From the NCBI GenBank assembly GCA_021031095.1, contig JAGFVP010000121.1, forward strand, positions 1-64,000: DNA of 64,000 nucleotides, read 5' to 3'. This DNA comes from Bathelium albidoporum (lineage: Eukaryota > Ascomycota > Dothideomycetes > Trypetheliales > Trypetheliaceae). The translations under genes were made by a program, and so were the position numbers. A model generated the notes under the pieces. The model was not told the origin of the DNA, searched no databases, and saw only the letters and a list, made by a program, of their open reading frames with translations. This document shows positions 9,980 through 22,510 of this stretch, piece by piece (position 1 is the stretch's first letter; the number at the start of each line of letters is the position of its first letter).

Positions 9980-11916
9980 TTACCCATCGGCTACTTTAGT
10001 CCTCTTTTGGTCCCCGCCACCTTCATCATCCAAGTTGGGTGGCTTTCCAATCCCCTTGCCTCGGTCCCCTCCGCTGGATGGCGCGTGGTTGTCCGCCATA
10101 GTGTTGCTCACATCGCTCAGAGGCACCCTTCCTGCTCCGTCTCCTACTCCAGAGATGTCGTGGACTCCAGCAACGAGTCTTTTCGTTACTGGCGATTTGT
10201 ATCCAGCACGATGGGCGAGAGGGTTTGCAACGCCGCTTGTCGGTACACCTATCCGCCTGCTTAGGTCTGACTGGGGGTTCACAAAATTTGTAGGAGCCTG
10301 AGCAGGTCCTCTGATCGGCCGTGGAACTACACTTGCTGCACCACCTGCAGATTGCGTTGGGTTGGATTGTGTCACAGCCCGTGCTCCTTGGAATTGATTG
10401 TTCAACCCTACAATGCCTTTTCTGGTGATAGGTTCGCTCTTGGCATGGTTGATTCCACTAGTACGTCGTATCGAGGGGCTTTCTGCATGAGGATTATACG
10501 CTGGGACAGCAGCCAGTTGAGCTGGAGGTGCGTCAGATTTAAGCAGTGTTTCGGCCTCACGTGAAGGGATGAAGCCGATGGATATTTCACGGTGCTCTGA
10601 ACCATTCGGTAGACCTTTGGATGGCTGTTGAAACAAGGGCTTGTCCTCCGATGCACCCGCTTCAGTTTGATGAGCACCTAGGTCATGTATAGGCGCACGC
10701 CGGTAATCCTGTTGTTTAGACACTGGTGGTGGAGGCATCTTATCTCCCTTATTCAATAGACTGACTTTCGCTCGCGGAGGTAAAATCTCGCCCCGTTCGT
10801 CATCTGGCTTGACGTTTGCCGACAAAGGAGAAGGCTTGAAGAGGCCCGGAACGTGCGATGGCCCGACCTCACTTGGAGGCTGCAGCGTTGACATAGAGTG
10901 TGTCTGGGGTATTTTTGGTGTCGATTGGTTTCGTACTGATGTGATGGCGCTCTGTTGATTCGAAGTCAAATGCGACGTTTCATTTCCATTCATTAACGAA
11001 TCCATGATGACCTCGTCTGTATGGATCATGTCAGTCTCATCGAAAACGTCGGCTCCAAATTCATCGTAGTCTCCGTCTCCATGTGATACATCCGAAATAG
11101 TACTGGACGTCCTTGGCGGCTTGATTGTCTTATTTTCTCCCGATTCTTCTGTCGTTGGCTCCTTGCTGATAGGGGCGTAGTCATGATGCCGATGCAAGTT
11201 CTCCACATCCCACCGTGAAGGCTCCATCTTGATCTTGGTCACGCGCTGTAGGTATTGACGATCATACAAGCAATTTCCAAGTACGTTTCCAAAGTTCCGC
11301 AGCGCCCGTTTGAGCGCGTCAGTGGCCGCCTCCTTCTTCGCCTTCTCGAACGCTGCTGCTTTACCTTTACAATTTTCAATGTGACCGTATCCAATATCCT
11401 ATCTTTGGTTAGTGAGGGACAGGTTTGGTCATGGAGATCAAGATGCACCTCGTGAAATGTACCACCCCGGAGGGTGACCCGAACAATGATGGATAAGCCA
11501 AGTGAGATCTTCCCTGTGTTTCGGTCCTCATCCACCTGGGACCTGTCAATCGTCGAGCGATTTAGATTCCCATACAAGTAATGTACTCACAAAATCGATT
11601 TGCACATTCTTGATAGCACTTGACCACCCGTTGAATCCAAATACCTCGTTCGCGAGATTGATTGCTTTCTCAGCAGCAAGATAGTAGACTTTTACTCCAC
11701 CTGCTCCTGGCCTTGATGAAATGTACTCAGGTCCTAGTTGCTTGTCGAGACGACATTGTAAAGTGGCGATTTCTTGTGCAGTATACGTGCTAATGTGAGA
11801 TGTGGGATTCTCGAACGGGTTTGGGAGGGCAGACACATCTCGCTGTAGATCATCTCGCCTGCACGGAGGTCAGTAAAAAACGAAACAAGGTCATTTGCGA
11901 GTACGAACGCTGGCAT
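9980..11916 (-). CDS. RAD52: RAD52/Rad22 recombination mediator
   Basis: Loads Rad51 on RPA-coated DNA and anneals single strands in homologous recombination. Exons: 11916-11909 (8 nt), 11858-11591, 11535-11449, 11398-9980; 593 aa. The introns are 50, 55 and 50 bp. The conserved annealing domain covers about residues 20-190: TAQEIATLQCRLDKQLGPEY, FGFNGWSSAIKNVQIDF, TGKISLGLSIIVRVTLRGG, DIGYGHIENCKGKAAAFEKA and ALKRALRNFGNVLGNCLYD. The remainder is a Pro/Ser-rich disordered tail that carries the Rad51 and RPA contacts in homologues. The first coding exon encodes only Met-Pro and part of an Ala; it is placed there because fungal Rad52 proteins often begin MPA and the splice restores frame. The donor GTTCGT is atypical. 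Confidence 0.93.
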
Positions 11917-11972
11917 AGTGAAGAGGATTGATGGTTCAGGCCACACAATACTGCTGCTGGCCGCCAGCTATG

Positions 11973-11978
11973 ACGCGT
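11973..11978. promoter_or_regulatory. MluI cell-cycle box (ACGCGT), site 1
   Basis: ACGCGT palindrome about 57 bp upstream of the RAD52 start codon. This is the core site of the MBF (Mbp1/Res-type) G1/S factor, which controls DNA replication and repair genes in yeasts. MBF control here is an inference from sequence and position. Confidence 0.55.
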
Positions 11979-11993
11979 CAAGAGAAGCGCTCG

Positions 11994-11999
11994 ACGCGT
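11994..11999. promoter_or_regulatory. MluI cell-cycle box (ACGCGT), site 2
   Basis: Second ACGCGT, 21 bp (about two helical turns) from the first and about 78 bp upstream of the RAD52 start. The spacing would place both sites on the same face of the DNA. Confidence 0.55.
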
Positions 12000-13003
12000 C
12001 GACACCTGCACCGTTCACTACTTCGGCTAGTGGAGAATCACGCAGTCACGTGAACAAACCCCAGTCCAACATCCACACGTCTAAGACCCAGATCAGAACC
12101 ATTTTCAGTACTAAGTATAGTACTACGAAGCCTCTACAGTTATAGCATAAGAGGGAAGATTTAACGAAAGCACGATGTAGTGATTCTCGCCACGCATGGG
12201 CAGTCTATCAAGTACAAAGGAAGATTTCACCTCGAAAGCAGCGTGAACGAACATCGTAAGTGACACCGTGGGGCAAGGTGATGCAGACGCTGGGGACCTA
12301 GTTAGAGCATAACGTCTTTCACATATGAGGCGCTGCCTTGCTTCTTCCTTTTTCATCAACAAAACTACCCCAGTTCCAGTTCATCTACTCCGTACCAGCT
12401 CAGCCAAAATAAAACGGGCAATATCATGTCGTATCTTTGTCTTTGTCTTACAAAATTCTGCAGCTCCAGCACACGTACAATCATGTATGGAACCACAGGT
12501 ACTGGACAAGGCAATGGATAATAGAGTCATCAATGCGAGCAGTGTCATCTACTCCTAAACAACCTTGCTGATGAGAAACTACCCAAAAGTGACAACAGCG
12601 CAGTGTTTACCCAAGCAGTGCAGAAGTAGAGGCAGTACGGTTTTTGATACCTTTGTTACATTAACCTGAGCAATCCACCTGGGAGGCAAAATGATGCCCC
12701 TCGTACTGAAGATAAAAGGCAATGGGATAAAACGAACTCAGGATCAATGAGACTGCAATTTGTACAAAATAAGGTCATGACATTGATCTTTCATAAACGC
12801 CGGATATGCATTATCCTGTATCGATACTCCATGGCGCAAGCTCGTCTGCCATACCAGAGGGGGATAAAAAGACAATACGATGATAAGATTGTGGAGAATG
12901 CGTGGTCATGCAAATCCTTGACTTGAGACAAGGCAAGCCACCCCTCAACTCCCGACCATGCATCATGATTTCCTTTCAAACATACTCCATGGGCCATGTA
13001 TTT

Positions 13004-16000
13004 CTAAGAAGCAAATCGCGATCCTTCGGTTCCTGAACTGGTTTGCCGCCTTCGCCGCTGATTGATCACGACTCTGCTCGACGTAGACGGACTGTGACTT
13101 GGAGTCAAGTTCTCATCCTTCCGGTCCCGAAAATTTGCCAGAGAGGCCGCGGACGCTAGACCTAAGCGTCCATTTGATCTTGTGGTCGTTGTGCGGGGTA
13201 ACCTGCTCTTCGAGGTCCCAGTTGATGAAGTACTATCTCCACTACCACTTCTTGAGCTCGAATAAGTCCATTGCGTCGTTCCTGCAGAACCATTTGCTAT
13301 ACTTCCACCAGAATTGCTGTCCCTACTGAGAGGACGGTAAGGGGTGCCATGCCTCAGCGGTCCTCTCGATACCGAGTTTGCGCTGGTCTCTAGGATGGCA
13401 TCAAAGTATGACACATCCGGACCTTTGCTAGCTCTACTGATGGAGCTGCTTGGCGTCCCCGGCATACTCAGTGTCGTTGGTGTGCTCGGCCCAAAATGAC
13501 TGCTACTGCTTCTTCTCAATATACTTCTTCTTGTCCCGCCATCTATGCTTCTCCGTCCTACACCTAGCTCACTACTCTTCAATAAATCTCCCGCCATCTC
13601 TCTAACCAAGATTGCCGGATCATGTTCGGCAAGCCTTTGGACTGCATCTAGCAATCCAAATTTGCCAATAAGTACTCCTTGCTCCTCACTTGCATCGCAG
13701 ATGCTTCGAATGATCCTCAAAAGATTTAACCTTACAACCGCCTTCTTTGTACCCAGCTTCCCAGCGGTGCGTGAAAACAGGTCCGGGTGTGCCAAGGTGC
13801 TTGCAACAGGCGGGGACAATCGCAGCAACTTTTGCAATGGTTCGAGGAGATTCTCAAATACATCAGCAGAGGAGCGTGACGTAGTGAAACATTCGACAAT
13901 GGCATGGGGAAAATCGGATTTCAGCAGATACTCTTCGACCTTGGCCGTCTCTTCCTGTGACCAGATGAAGATGGCATCTAGAGCGGTGACTTGCCAATAT
14001 TGATCTGAGAGCAGACCGATGTAAAACTGCAGGCCCTTATTCTGCCATAAAATCTTCCGGCCAACTTTTCCAGAGTGTGCCATGTCACACAGAATAGGAA
14101 GTGCGAATTCTTTGAGCGGCCACTCAGTCTTGACAATCTTCTGAAGTAAGGGAATGAGTCCGTTAAGGGCGGCGTCCTCTTGGCGAGGTTTGGACAAGCG
14201 ACAAAGGTTGTACATGATATTTAGCACTTGATTGGAAATTTCGCGGAAACGAGAGTGGTTGAGTCGCATGCTAGCTTTGAGCAAATCCGTGAGGACTTCG
14301 ATTGCATTCGAGTTCTGGAGCGAATCGAGAGTGGTGGCGAGCATGGAAAGATTCTTGATAAACTTAAGCATCGTGATCTGGTGGTCTGGTGACATGCGGG
14401 GAAGATCCTTGAGAACGCCTGGAGCTCAAGTTAGCTAAAGAGAAAAGAGATTGGTTTTCATGGAGCTTGTATGGCTTACGCTTGAGGACCATTCGGTCAG
14501 CCACGGTCTCTTTGACGTAATTTTCGGCTTGCGAGAAAAGTAAGAAAATGTTGACAATGCGACCTTCTACTTCATTCGCTTGGTCGCCTTCCTCGTCCAG
14601 CACTCTGTTCAGCACGAGTGACAGCGGATACAGGACAGAGCTTCGCGAGAAGATACGACAAAAATCATTCTTTGGCGTCGAACCCTGCAATTTATCAGTC
14701 AACAAGGCAAACAAGATGCGAAATGCGTTTTCACCTGTAGCTCAAACACACTCCATACTCCATTGACACCCACGAGCACCAAATCACTCTCCGCATCATA
14801 ATCCTCTTCCAGGAACTCTACTAGCACGTTCAGGCCCCCACAACTGATAAACATTTGCAGCGTCAGAACGCTGGTTTGATACATTTGTCTGACGAAGGCT
14901 GCGGCCTCAAGTCGAATATCACTGCTGTATTTTTTATGCGCGAATTTCGAAACGATAGGTATGCCTCCCACAAAGCAAATGTTTTCCGCAATAGCAATCG
15001 CATCTGACCCCCCACTATTGTGAATGATCAAATTGACGATTCGTAAAAGATTGAATATGACATCGCGATGGGGGCAGTTTTCAAGGATTTCAAGAATCGG
15101 AAGCATACCATGTGAACTGATGATGGCAGACTTAACTTCGGGTGACTCGAGGAGCTCTGATAGGAGCTCTTTGGTGATGTGGAAGAGTATCTCGTCAGGT
15201 TGAGATGCCTTGAGAGAACCGACTAGGCCCTCAACCTGAAGACACTGACGTGCGTGTTTGTCGCGTGCTACATTTGAATCAAGGTCGAGTTGGTCAAAGC
15301 CTTCTTCGAGCTCGGCAAACGGATCATCTTCTTCGTCTTCTTCATCACCAAGCCAAGACTTGTTTGACGATTTTGAGTTCAGTAGCAGGAGATTATTTCG
15401 GTCTGATTTACCGTCACCGTTTTCCAATTTCCCAAGCACAAGTCCTTCTTTGATAATGTCGGAAAAGTCTTCGTCATCAATGTTTTCGGCAAAATTCTGC
15501 ATGTTCACAGCCGATTCTGTGCGTCTAATCGTAGCCTCTTCTTGTATCAATGGGAAGTCATGTGCTTGACCGGACCTGTTGGCTCTTTGTAGCTGCGTAG
15601 TCTGTGGCATATGACGAACATCCGTGGGATGAAAAATCTTTGGTCCCGAATGCTCCTGCCTCTTCATCTGGTTAACTTTTTGCTGGAAGGCCGACTCATC
15701 TTGCGAGCCAGCAAGTAGATCGGAATAGTCTTCCACAGACTCTTCCCGGAATGTATTAGATGGACGATGTTCAGAAGGATGGGTCCTGCGTTTTGGCTGG
15801 TGGGCCTTTGAGAGAGTTTTAGAGGGTTTGGTGACGAGACGACTTGACGATACTGCCTTTCCCCCGGAAGATGCTGGTCGTGTAGTCTTCGCACTTCTTA
15901 CCTCTTTACTTGGGGAAGGTGAAGGCCTCATTTTCTCCACCACATCCAAATGTTTCAGCTGCATGGGACTTCGCACAGTCAGATTTTCTTCATCGTCTTC

Positions 16001-17314
16001 TTCAACCATGTCCTCCTCAACAACAGACTCGAATGTGGCGAAAGCCTTCAGTTTCTCGGAAGAGAGGGCACCGGCAAAGTTGTCATGTGTCTGGCGCGGG
16101 AGCTGCAGCGCACTTTCAGGGATCGAATCAAAATCGTCATCCCAAACATCGTCATCGTTGTCTTCCGACGGCTGGACAGTTCTGTGATTTTTTGGCAGAA
16201 ATGTATTTGTGTCATTGAATCTGCCCTTTGATTGCTCAGGCAGACTTTTGGATACAGGTTGAGGACTTAGTGACATGGGTCGCGACTCACGGCGCTGTGA
16301 TGAATCCGGAGATCTGAGCTTGTTGTTCCATTGTTTCACCTCCTTTACGGTTTCGTCGTATTGTGTTGGCTTGATAGGAACCTCTGTCTTTCCTGCACTG
16401 GCTATCCAGGGATGCTTCAGCAGTTTGCGGGCAGACACCCGCAGATTAGGGTCTTTTTGGAAGCACTGCATCAAAAAGTCTCGGACAGCTGGCGACGCGC
16501 CATCTGGTAGAGGAGGATGATCGTCATTAACAATCCGAAACAAAGCTGGCATTGGTTGCAACTGATGATATGGCGGCTTTCCCTCCAGTAGCTCGATGAC
16601 GGTACAGCCCAAACTCCAGATATCCGAAGCTGTGGTTGCTCCAGAAAGCTCAATGACCTCGGGTGCCATCCAGTATGGTGTACCGACCACGCTGGCCTCG
16701 TGAAGTCCAGTTGTCCGTGTGGCCACACCAAAATCCGCCAACTTTACCAGGCCTTCTTTAGTGGTGAGGATATTTGCTCCTTTTATATCTCTGTGGATGA
16801 CGCCCTGCTCGTGTAGGTACAGGAGACCATTGAGGACTTGGGACATGTACAGAGCAACGAGATTCTCTGGAAATTTTCCAAAGTTCTTGCAGATGCTATG
16901 CAGCGATCCATTCTCACAATACTCAAGAATGATGTAAAGCGACTCCGCAGATTTGACGGATCCATGGTATTTGACAATGTTGGAATGGTTCAAGTTTTTG
17001 AGGAGGTCAATCTCCAGCATAATGACCCGAAGCTCGGCCTTTGGCAAATCGGCAAGCCGGACCTGCTTTACGGCCACCGTTTCTCCCGTGTTCCAATTAA
17101 GGGCTCTGTAGACAGATCCAAACGCTCCTTTCCCTAAGCAGTCACCCAATTGATAGTCTTTCAACCCTTCCAGATCTTGTGCTGCACGTTGCGCGGTCCC
17201 ATTCTTACTTGGCCTAGGATCTCGTATGGCATCTTTCCCATTCTTATTAAAGGACGATATTTCCTGTCGTGTTGTCCGCCCAGTAGGCCTCTTGTCGGTG
17301 GTTTGGGTCACCAT
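13004..17314 (-). CDS. sepH: Septation-initiation-network Ser/Thr kinase (SepH/Cdc7 type)
   Basis: STE20-like kinase of the septation initiation network; it acts at the spindle pole body downstream of the Spg1 GTPase to trigger the contractile ring. Exons 17314-14735, 14684-14480 and 14418-13004 give 1,399 aa; the two GT-AG introns are 50 and 61 bp. The kinase domain spans about residues 54-305: Gly loop GKGAFGSVY, VAVK, HRDIKGANIL, DFGVATR, GTPYWMAPE and SDIWSLGC. A long acidic, Ser-rich linker follows, then a helical armadillo-like region of about 500 residues and a Ser/Arg-rich tail. The whole layout matches Aspergillus SepH. The start MVTQTTDKRPTG at 17314 is chosen by family resemblance; an in-frame ATG at 17386 would add 24 residues. 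Confidence 0.93.
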
Positions 17315-18110
17315 TGCAAGGCGGAAGCGTAGAATACAGGTTCTGAGAGGTAGCGTGATAGTTGGCTTAAATCGAAGAAGCGGCAAAGACGCGACGTCGC
17401 TCTTTCTCGCGCTTCATGTCCAGTTTAATGGATCCGGTCGAAGCAGTATTGGACTGTGAGACGCTTTTCGGACGGGCAAAGACCAATTTGGCTATTGGAG
17501 TATTGTGCAGGGATGGCAGTTGTAGAAGGTGCTGCGGATACACGCACGCGGCAGTAGAGGAACCATGCATTCGTGGTGATAACGGAAGCTCCTCATGAAA
17601 GGAGAATTTTGGCAGGTCCGCGGAAAGCATTCGCTAAAGCCTGTGGACACGAAGGGCTGGGCGAAGACTGGATGAAGAGGGGGATTGGGTGAGGAGTCAA
17701 CGGTACCCAAGCCAAACCAGACACTGTAGGTACATTCAACACTACGAAGTACCTTAGTACTTTAGGTAATACCTTAGTGTGTCTAATTTATGTCCTCTGG
17801 ACGTTTAGGTACCTACAGCCATGCTCCGCAACACGTCAATCCAAATAGCCTCCGAGTGACTAAAGAAGATCATTGGTTCACAATATCTGAACACGCTCTC
17901 TGCTTCACTGACGCCGATTGGGTTTACACAGATGCTATTCTAACCAACTCAGCTCTGCAATACCGACTTTCACACGTCCTACTTTCACGCAATTTGTCAC
18001 AATCTAGAGCAACGCTCTTACGTTTCAGTATAAGTCAGCGAGCTTCATTAATCTTCTCTATCACTGCAGGCTACACTGTAAAAGGCCAGTTGCCATTTCT
18101 TAACCTCAAT
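17315..18110. other. Intergenic with GGTACC/ACCTTAG-type motifs
   Basis: Upstream region of the septation kinase and 3' flank of the SDR. Around 17725-17820 are several copies of GTACCTTAG, TTTAGGTA and TTAGGTACCTAC, members of a motif family seen elsewhere in the window. Short ORFs at 17367-17630 (minus) and 17790-18134 (plus) look non-coding. Confidence 0.5.
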
Positions 18111-19309
18111 TTATCGTCCAGCTACAACATTTAATACTCCACCGTCAACGGCTATAACTTCGCCATTTACATATGCATTTTTAGTCAGGAACAACTAAGT
18201 GATACCAAGTAATTAGCCAGTCGGTCAGCCATTTGGCTAACTTTTGCGTCACTCACCACGGCCTGAGCCATCTCTTCATCACTACCAGCTCTTCGTGCCG
18301 GCACATCATGGCCTTTGCTCAAGACCTTTTCGGGTGGCAATTCACTCTTTTGATCGGGACCAGACTCCTTCGTGGTCATCTCGCTCGGAAAATATCCTGG
18401 CGCAATGCTGTTGACTCTGACACGAACCTTCTGAAACTCTGCACTCATGAGCCGACTGAGGTGTACAGTTGCTCCTTTGGCGGTATTGTAGCTGAAGTGC
18501 CCTTGGGAGTGACGCATGATGCCACTCATGCTGCTGATGACAATCACCGATGCGGAAAGATGTCCATGGCTTTCAGTACCTGCTTGCAAAAGAGGAAGAA
18601 AGGCCACAGTAGTAAAGTATACAGATGTCACGTTTGTATTGTAATTTTGGTTCCAGACTTCTGGCTCCTCCTGGTGCCATAGCTTTTCCTTGAGACTGGG
18701 CGCATGCTCTTCGTCTGGTTCCGCCTTCGTGCCTTGTATACCAGCTGCGCAGACTTGCATAGCAATCAGTTTACAAACTGGCTTTGAAATGCAGCGAAAC
18801 TTTACCAAGGAGATTGATATAAGCCTCGCGCTTTGAAATTTCGGCTACTGCCTTTTCAAGATCCTCTTTTTTTCTAACATCGCAAGGACCGAGCCTAGTA
18901 GGTGAGACCAAGCAGTTTTCGAGATGGTATGAAGACGCACGGAATGATTTGGCCGCCTCCCTCTGGATCGTGAGATGTGGCCGCGGCGTCCAAAGCTTCT
19001 TTTCCTAATAGCCTGTCATTGCATATACTCACAATTCCACACTTTGATCCAGCGTACTGCGTCCTAATATGTAGGTCCTTGCGCCTGTCGTTTGCTTAGA
19101 AACGATTAATACAGCTATATTGTAGCAAAGGCCATACCATTAGCAGCAAGGCACTGTGCGGCCATGAGCCCAATACCTGCCTAAGTAAGCGTGTATATGA
19201 AAGTTTGTATGATACCAAGCAGCGTACCAGAGCCCCCGCCAGATATAACGCAGACATAATCCTTGACAGAGAAGAGCCGGGAAGCCGTGAGGGACTGCGT
19301 CGGCGCCAT
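18111..19309 (-). CDS. Short-chain dehydrogenase/reductase, one frame break
   Basis: NAD(P)-dependent classical SDR of unknown substrate. Conserved parts: CVISGGGSG with GIGLMAAQCLAANG (Rossmann nucleotide site), GPCDVRKKEDL, LLVCAAGIQG (NAG-type motif), SASVIVISSMSG, FSYNTAKGA (Tyr-x-x-x-Lys active site) and VNSIAPGYFPSEMTTKES, then AYVNGEVIAVDGGVLN at the end. Exons by eye: 19309-19228, 19176-19138, 19084-19058, 19012-18941, 18894-18806, 18753-18257, 18194-18111. The third and fourth coding blocks (NGARTYILGR and LLGKEALDAAATSHDPEGG) cannot be joined in frame by any normal-sized intron: a 45-bp intron at 19013-19057 is one nucleotide out of phase. The gene is either broken or carries an assembly indel. 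Confidence 0.8.
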
Positions 19310-20088
19310 GAAGACTGAAGACCTTACGGAAAACAGCAAAGAACAGGCCTTGAGACTCTCGGACTAAATTATATGGGCTGTCAAAAGCAAGATGTCCGCG
19401 TCAAATATTTTCTTTTCTTTTTTGACGGTTTCCCCAATGACGTCGTTTATGTTCTGCTCGGTTTCACCGCTTTCTCGCCTTTCCAAAGCTACTAGGTAAG
19501 GCAGCCCCAAATTTCGATGGTATATACCTGACTGGGCCAAGAATTTGCGCGGGCAGTCGATTTGCCAACCAGTTACTTTCATTTTTCACTTGGACGATTC
19601 TGGCACTGTACCTACCCGAAAATGAGCAGTTCAGCCCATTGACTTGTAGATAGGTAAGCTCAGCACACATAAAACTTGCACTCGTTATTGTACAACTACC
19701 AATTCCTCTCTCATTGTCCGCGACATTGAACCGGACATAAAATGATATTTACATCTCTATTCAAGGATCCAGAATGCCGTCGCTCAACATCCTTCTTAAT
19801 AAGGTGTGGGGGATGCGACGTGTCAGGCTTTTTATGGCCCACCATATGTTGCTAGCTTCTTTCAAAATCATCCCGGTTGCTTCCTTCTCCTTTGGAGTGT
19901 CTCAGGAGAGGGATAGAACGTGGGTTCAATAGCGTGCAAGCATGATTAGCGTCAGATATATCAGGTGTTTGTGTAACGGCTGGACGCTTTGAGCGAACTC
20001 ATGAGGAAAACACGAGAAGCACCGCTCTCCCTTATAGTGAGTGTAAAGAGATGTCCTTGTCACGACCATGTGTATGAGCGATTTTGAG
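19310..20088. other. Intergenic, no supported gene
   Basis: Upstream of the SDR and downstream of ICE2. Minus-strand ORFs of 68-72 codons at 19364-19670 have no recognisable content. A TGTACCTACCC motif sits near 19607. Confidence 0.5.
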
Positions 20089-21500
20089 TCAATCCATCTT
20101 CCAATGGCTTGTCAAGCTGCCGTCGTCATCGCCTTTGCCGAGGTAAATCTCGACGGCGTAGAGAGCCATTGTGCCTGCCAGATTGGCCCACCTCCAAATG
20201 TTACCACCTGCATCTCCGCCCTGCGTGGTCCACCATTCTCCAGAGCCGTCAGCGCTTGCAGAGGCAAAGTGCTGCATTAGGAGACTGGTGTACACTGCAA
20301 TGAGGATACTGGGACTAAAGTAGCTAAGCAGTCCAAGAACCTGGCCCAGACCATCACTATCCTCTAGAGAGGGCTCTTGAGAGAGGGCTCGCGCGCCCGA
20401 CTCACGGACCGCTGGTATGATGCGAGCACTGGCGTACATGACGAAGACTCGATAGGCCAGCGAGATAATAACGGATGGAGTAATTGTCATTATAGCAGCG
20501 AGGAAGAAGTTGAATGCGGAGTGAACGGTGGATGGTAAAGTCGATAGAGCATGCATGAGAGTCGAATATGAAGCCATGATGACAGGTGGCAGCGGAGGAA
20601 ATTCTGCTTGACTAGGAATAGTTTGAGCGACTTGTGACTCTTTATTTGGTCGATAGTCTGTGAAAATTTGGTAGATGCAAAGTGTGATGTAAGCAAACTG
20701 GAGCGAATTAGCTAGAGCTCAAGAGACTTCGAATTCGACCCTTACAAGCAAAGAACTCTCCACTGCATTACCTCTACCGCTACCGATCCCCCAAGCGCCG
20801 AGGAAAATGACGCATGTGATCGCAGCACCGATTAGGATCGCATCAACGTTACTTATATCGGGAAAAGTGGTGATTCTCCAGAGAAAGTAGACAGAGCTCG
20901 AAATGATTGACGCAGCCATCATAAGAAGGCCAATCTAATACCTCTTAGCTGATGCATTTCCAATAAGTTGTAGCTGCTCACCATCCATGTATCACCCCTT
21001 TCTCCATTGACAAGCCATCTTGTGATCTGCCCAGCAGCTTGTATGACAAGGAGGCTACAGAACCCCTCTCCTAGTTGAAAGATGGGAGTAGAGTAGCGCA
21101 GAAGTATATCCCACGAACCAACTAACGTGCTCTCAACGAGACCATTCTTTCCGAATAGCCATTCAACAACGGTCGCATCTCTTGCTCTTGTGTAATTGAA
21201 GGTTCGCTCCACCCAGCCTCTATTGTTCGCCGAATCGACAGAGAATTTGTTCAAGCTCCAGATCATCAAAGCTGGTATCACAAGCCATTGAAACCAGCCA
21301 AAGATTTGGACAAGACCGTATCGAAACCGGGAATTAGAGGGGCTTGCTAGCCGCAGAAGGGAGAAGAGAAAATAAAAAATGGCCAGTGATAGGGAAAAGG
21401 CAAGGCCACATTCTCTACCTCCAACATCGAATGCCAAAGGTATCGTAAAGACAATGTAGAATAAGAACAAGAGCGCCGCTAGGACTCGAAATATCCACAT
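20089..21500 (-). CDS. ICE2: ICE2-family ER membrane protein
   Basis: Multi-pass ER protein. In yeast, Ice2 is needed for inheritance of cortical ER and tethers lipid droplets to ER to feed membrane synthesis. Exons 21500-20982, 20934-20746 and 20697-20089 give 438 aa; introns are 47 and 48 bp, both GT-AG. Family landmarks: IPLAFDVGGRECGLAFSLSL, NKFSVDS, FCSLLVIQAAGQITRWLVN, SSSVYFLWRITTFPDISN, CVIFLGAWGIGSGRGN, SARIIPAVRESGARALSQEP and the C-terminal GEWWTTQGGDAGGNIWRW with LTSHWK. About eight to ten hydrophobic segments are visible. It diverges from MYG1 over about 1 kb. Confidence 0.92.
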
Positions 21501-22510
21501 TCGCGCCAGGTTTGACGCAGTCGGGGCCTGCTTGGAGGGTTGGACACTCCTTCAGAACCCTTCAGCCCACAGCAAAGTGCACGGCCAACTTGGCCACAGA
21601 GCAACAGAATCTTCACGACTGTATGGCTGAGACTGTATCCTCCAATGGTTATTCGTAGGCTCGCTGAACAGTGTCACACAAGCAGCCTGTGTCTTTCAAG
21701 CGTTGTTCCCAGCCACCTGGGTTCGCGTAGGCATTAGTAGGCGGTGATGTTTTGCATTCGACCAAATAGAGATTTTGATATATTTCCGAAGCAGCGTCAG
21801 AGGCAATTTACAGTCGAATAGGGCCCGTCTGAGCTTGTCGTAGAGCTCGAGTAAACTCTGGCGAAGCGTGGTGATGCCGAAGAAGTTGACCGAGTCGCGT
21901 GCTTTTGGACAGGAAAATGTATTCGTAGGCAGTAACGAGGTTTGAAGTTCTCTTGATCTTGCGGACGACTACACTAATGCGGAAATTCGTTTCGTGGAGG
22001 AGGAGTTGCAGGTCTGATGATAACAGCCATTCAATGCATTCAAGAAGAATGTTGAAGATTGCCCAGGTGCCAGGGTCCTACTTAAGGTACCCAGGTACCT
22101 GCTCGAGAGCCTGACTGGGGCAAGAGGAGGGGTGTGACAAGCGGAGCGGAAATTCGACTTGCCAATGTGGGTCGATCTGTTCGACTACATTGGAGGGAAG
22201 CAGTGGGAACTTCCTGCCTGTCTTAGAGCGAAATCACTCCTCCTTATCTTACCTTTTCCAGGTGATCCTTTTGTTACTCATTAACGACAGAATACCTTTT
22301 GTCAATCGCTTTCCACCTCTGCGGGAACCTGATCCTTCTCGAGCTCAAGATACCTTTTACTCTGAGCGCTGTTGCATGCCTAGCTTGCATGCAATATTGC
22401 AAGGTGCACTAAGCCCGTCTGTCCGAGGACGTACAATCTTCTGCAGAATACGTTTCAGTTTGGCCGGGTTGGTTCTGCTCAGGCAAAGCTGCACTAGACG
22501 ACTTTTCATC
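21501..22510. promoter_or_regulatory. Divergent upstream region of ICE2 and MYG1
   Basis: About 1 kb without an independent gene. AAGGTACCCAGGTACCTG at 22084-22101 belongs to the window-wide GGTACC motif family. The right end, from 22376 (and up to 22190), stays open in frame with MYG1 and may encode an alternative N-terminal leader. Confidence 0.5.

Larger units (their letters stand above)
11917..13003. other. Intergenic: RAD52 promoter and septation-kinase 3' flank
   Basis: The left 100 bp hold the two MCB sites upstream of RAD52. The remainder, towards the stop codon of the kinase gene at 13004, has only short ORFs (for example 12791-12997 minus) with no recognised content. Confidence 0.6.
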
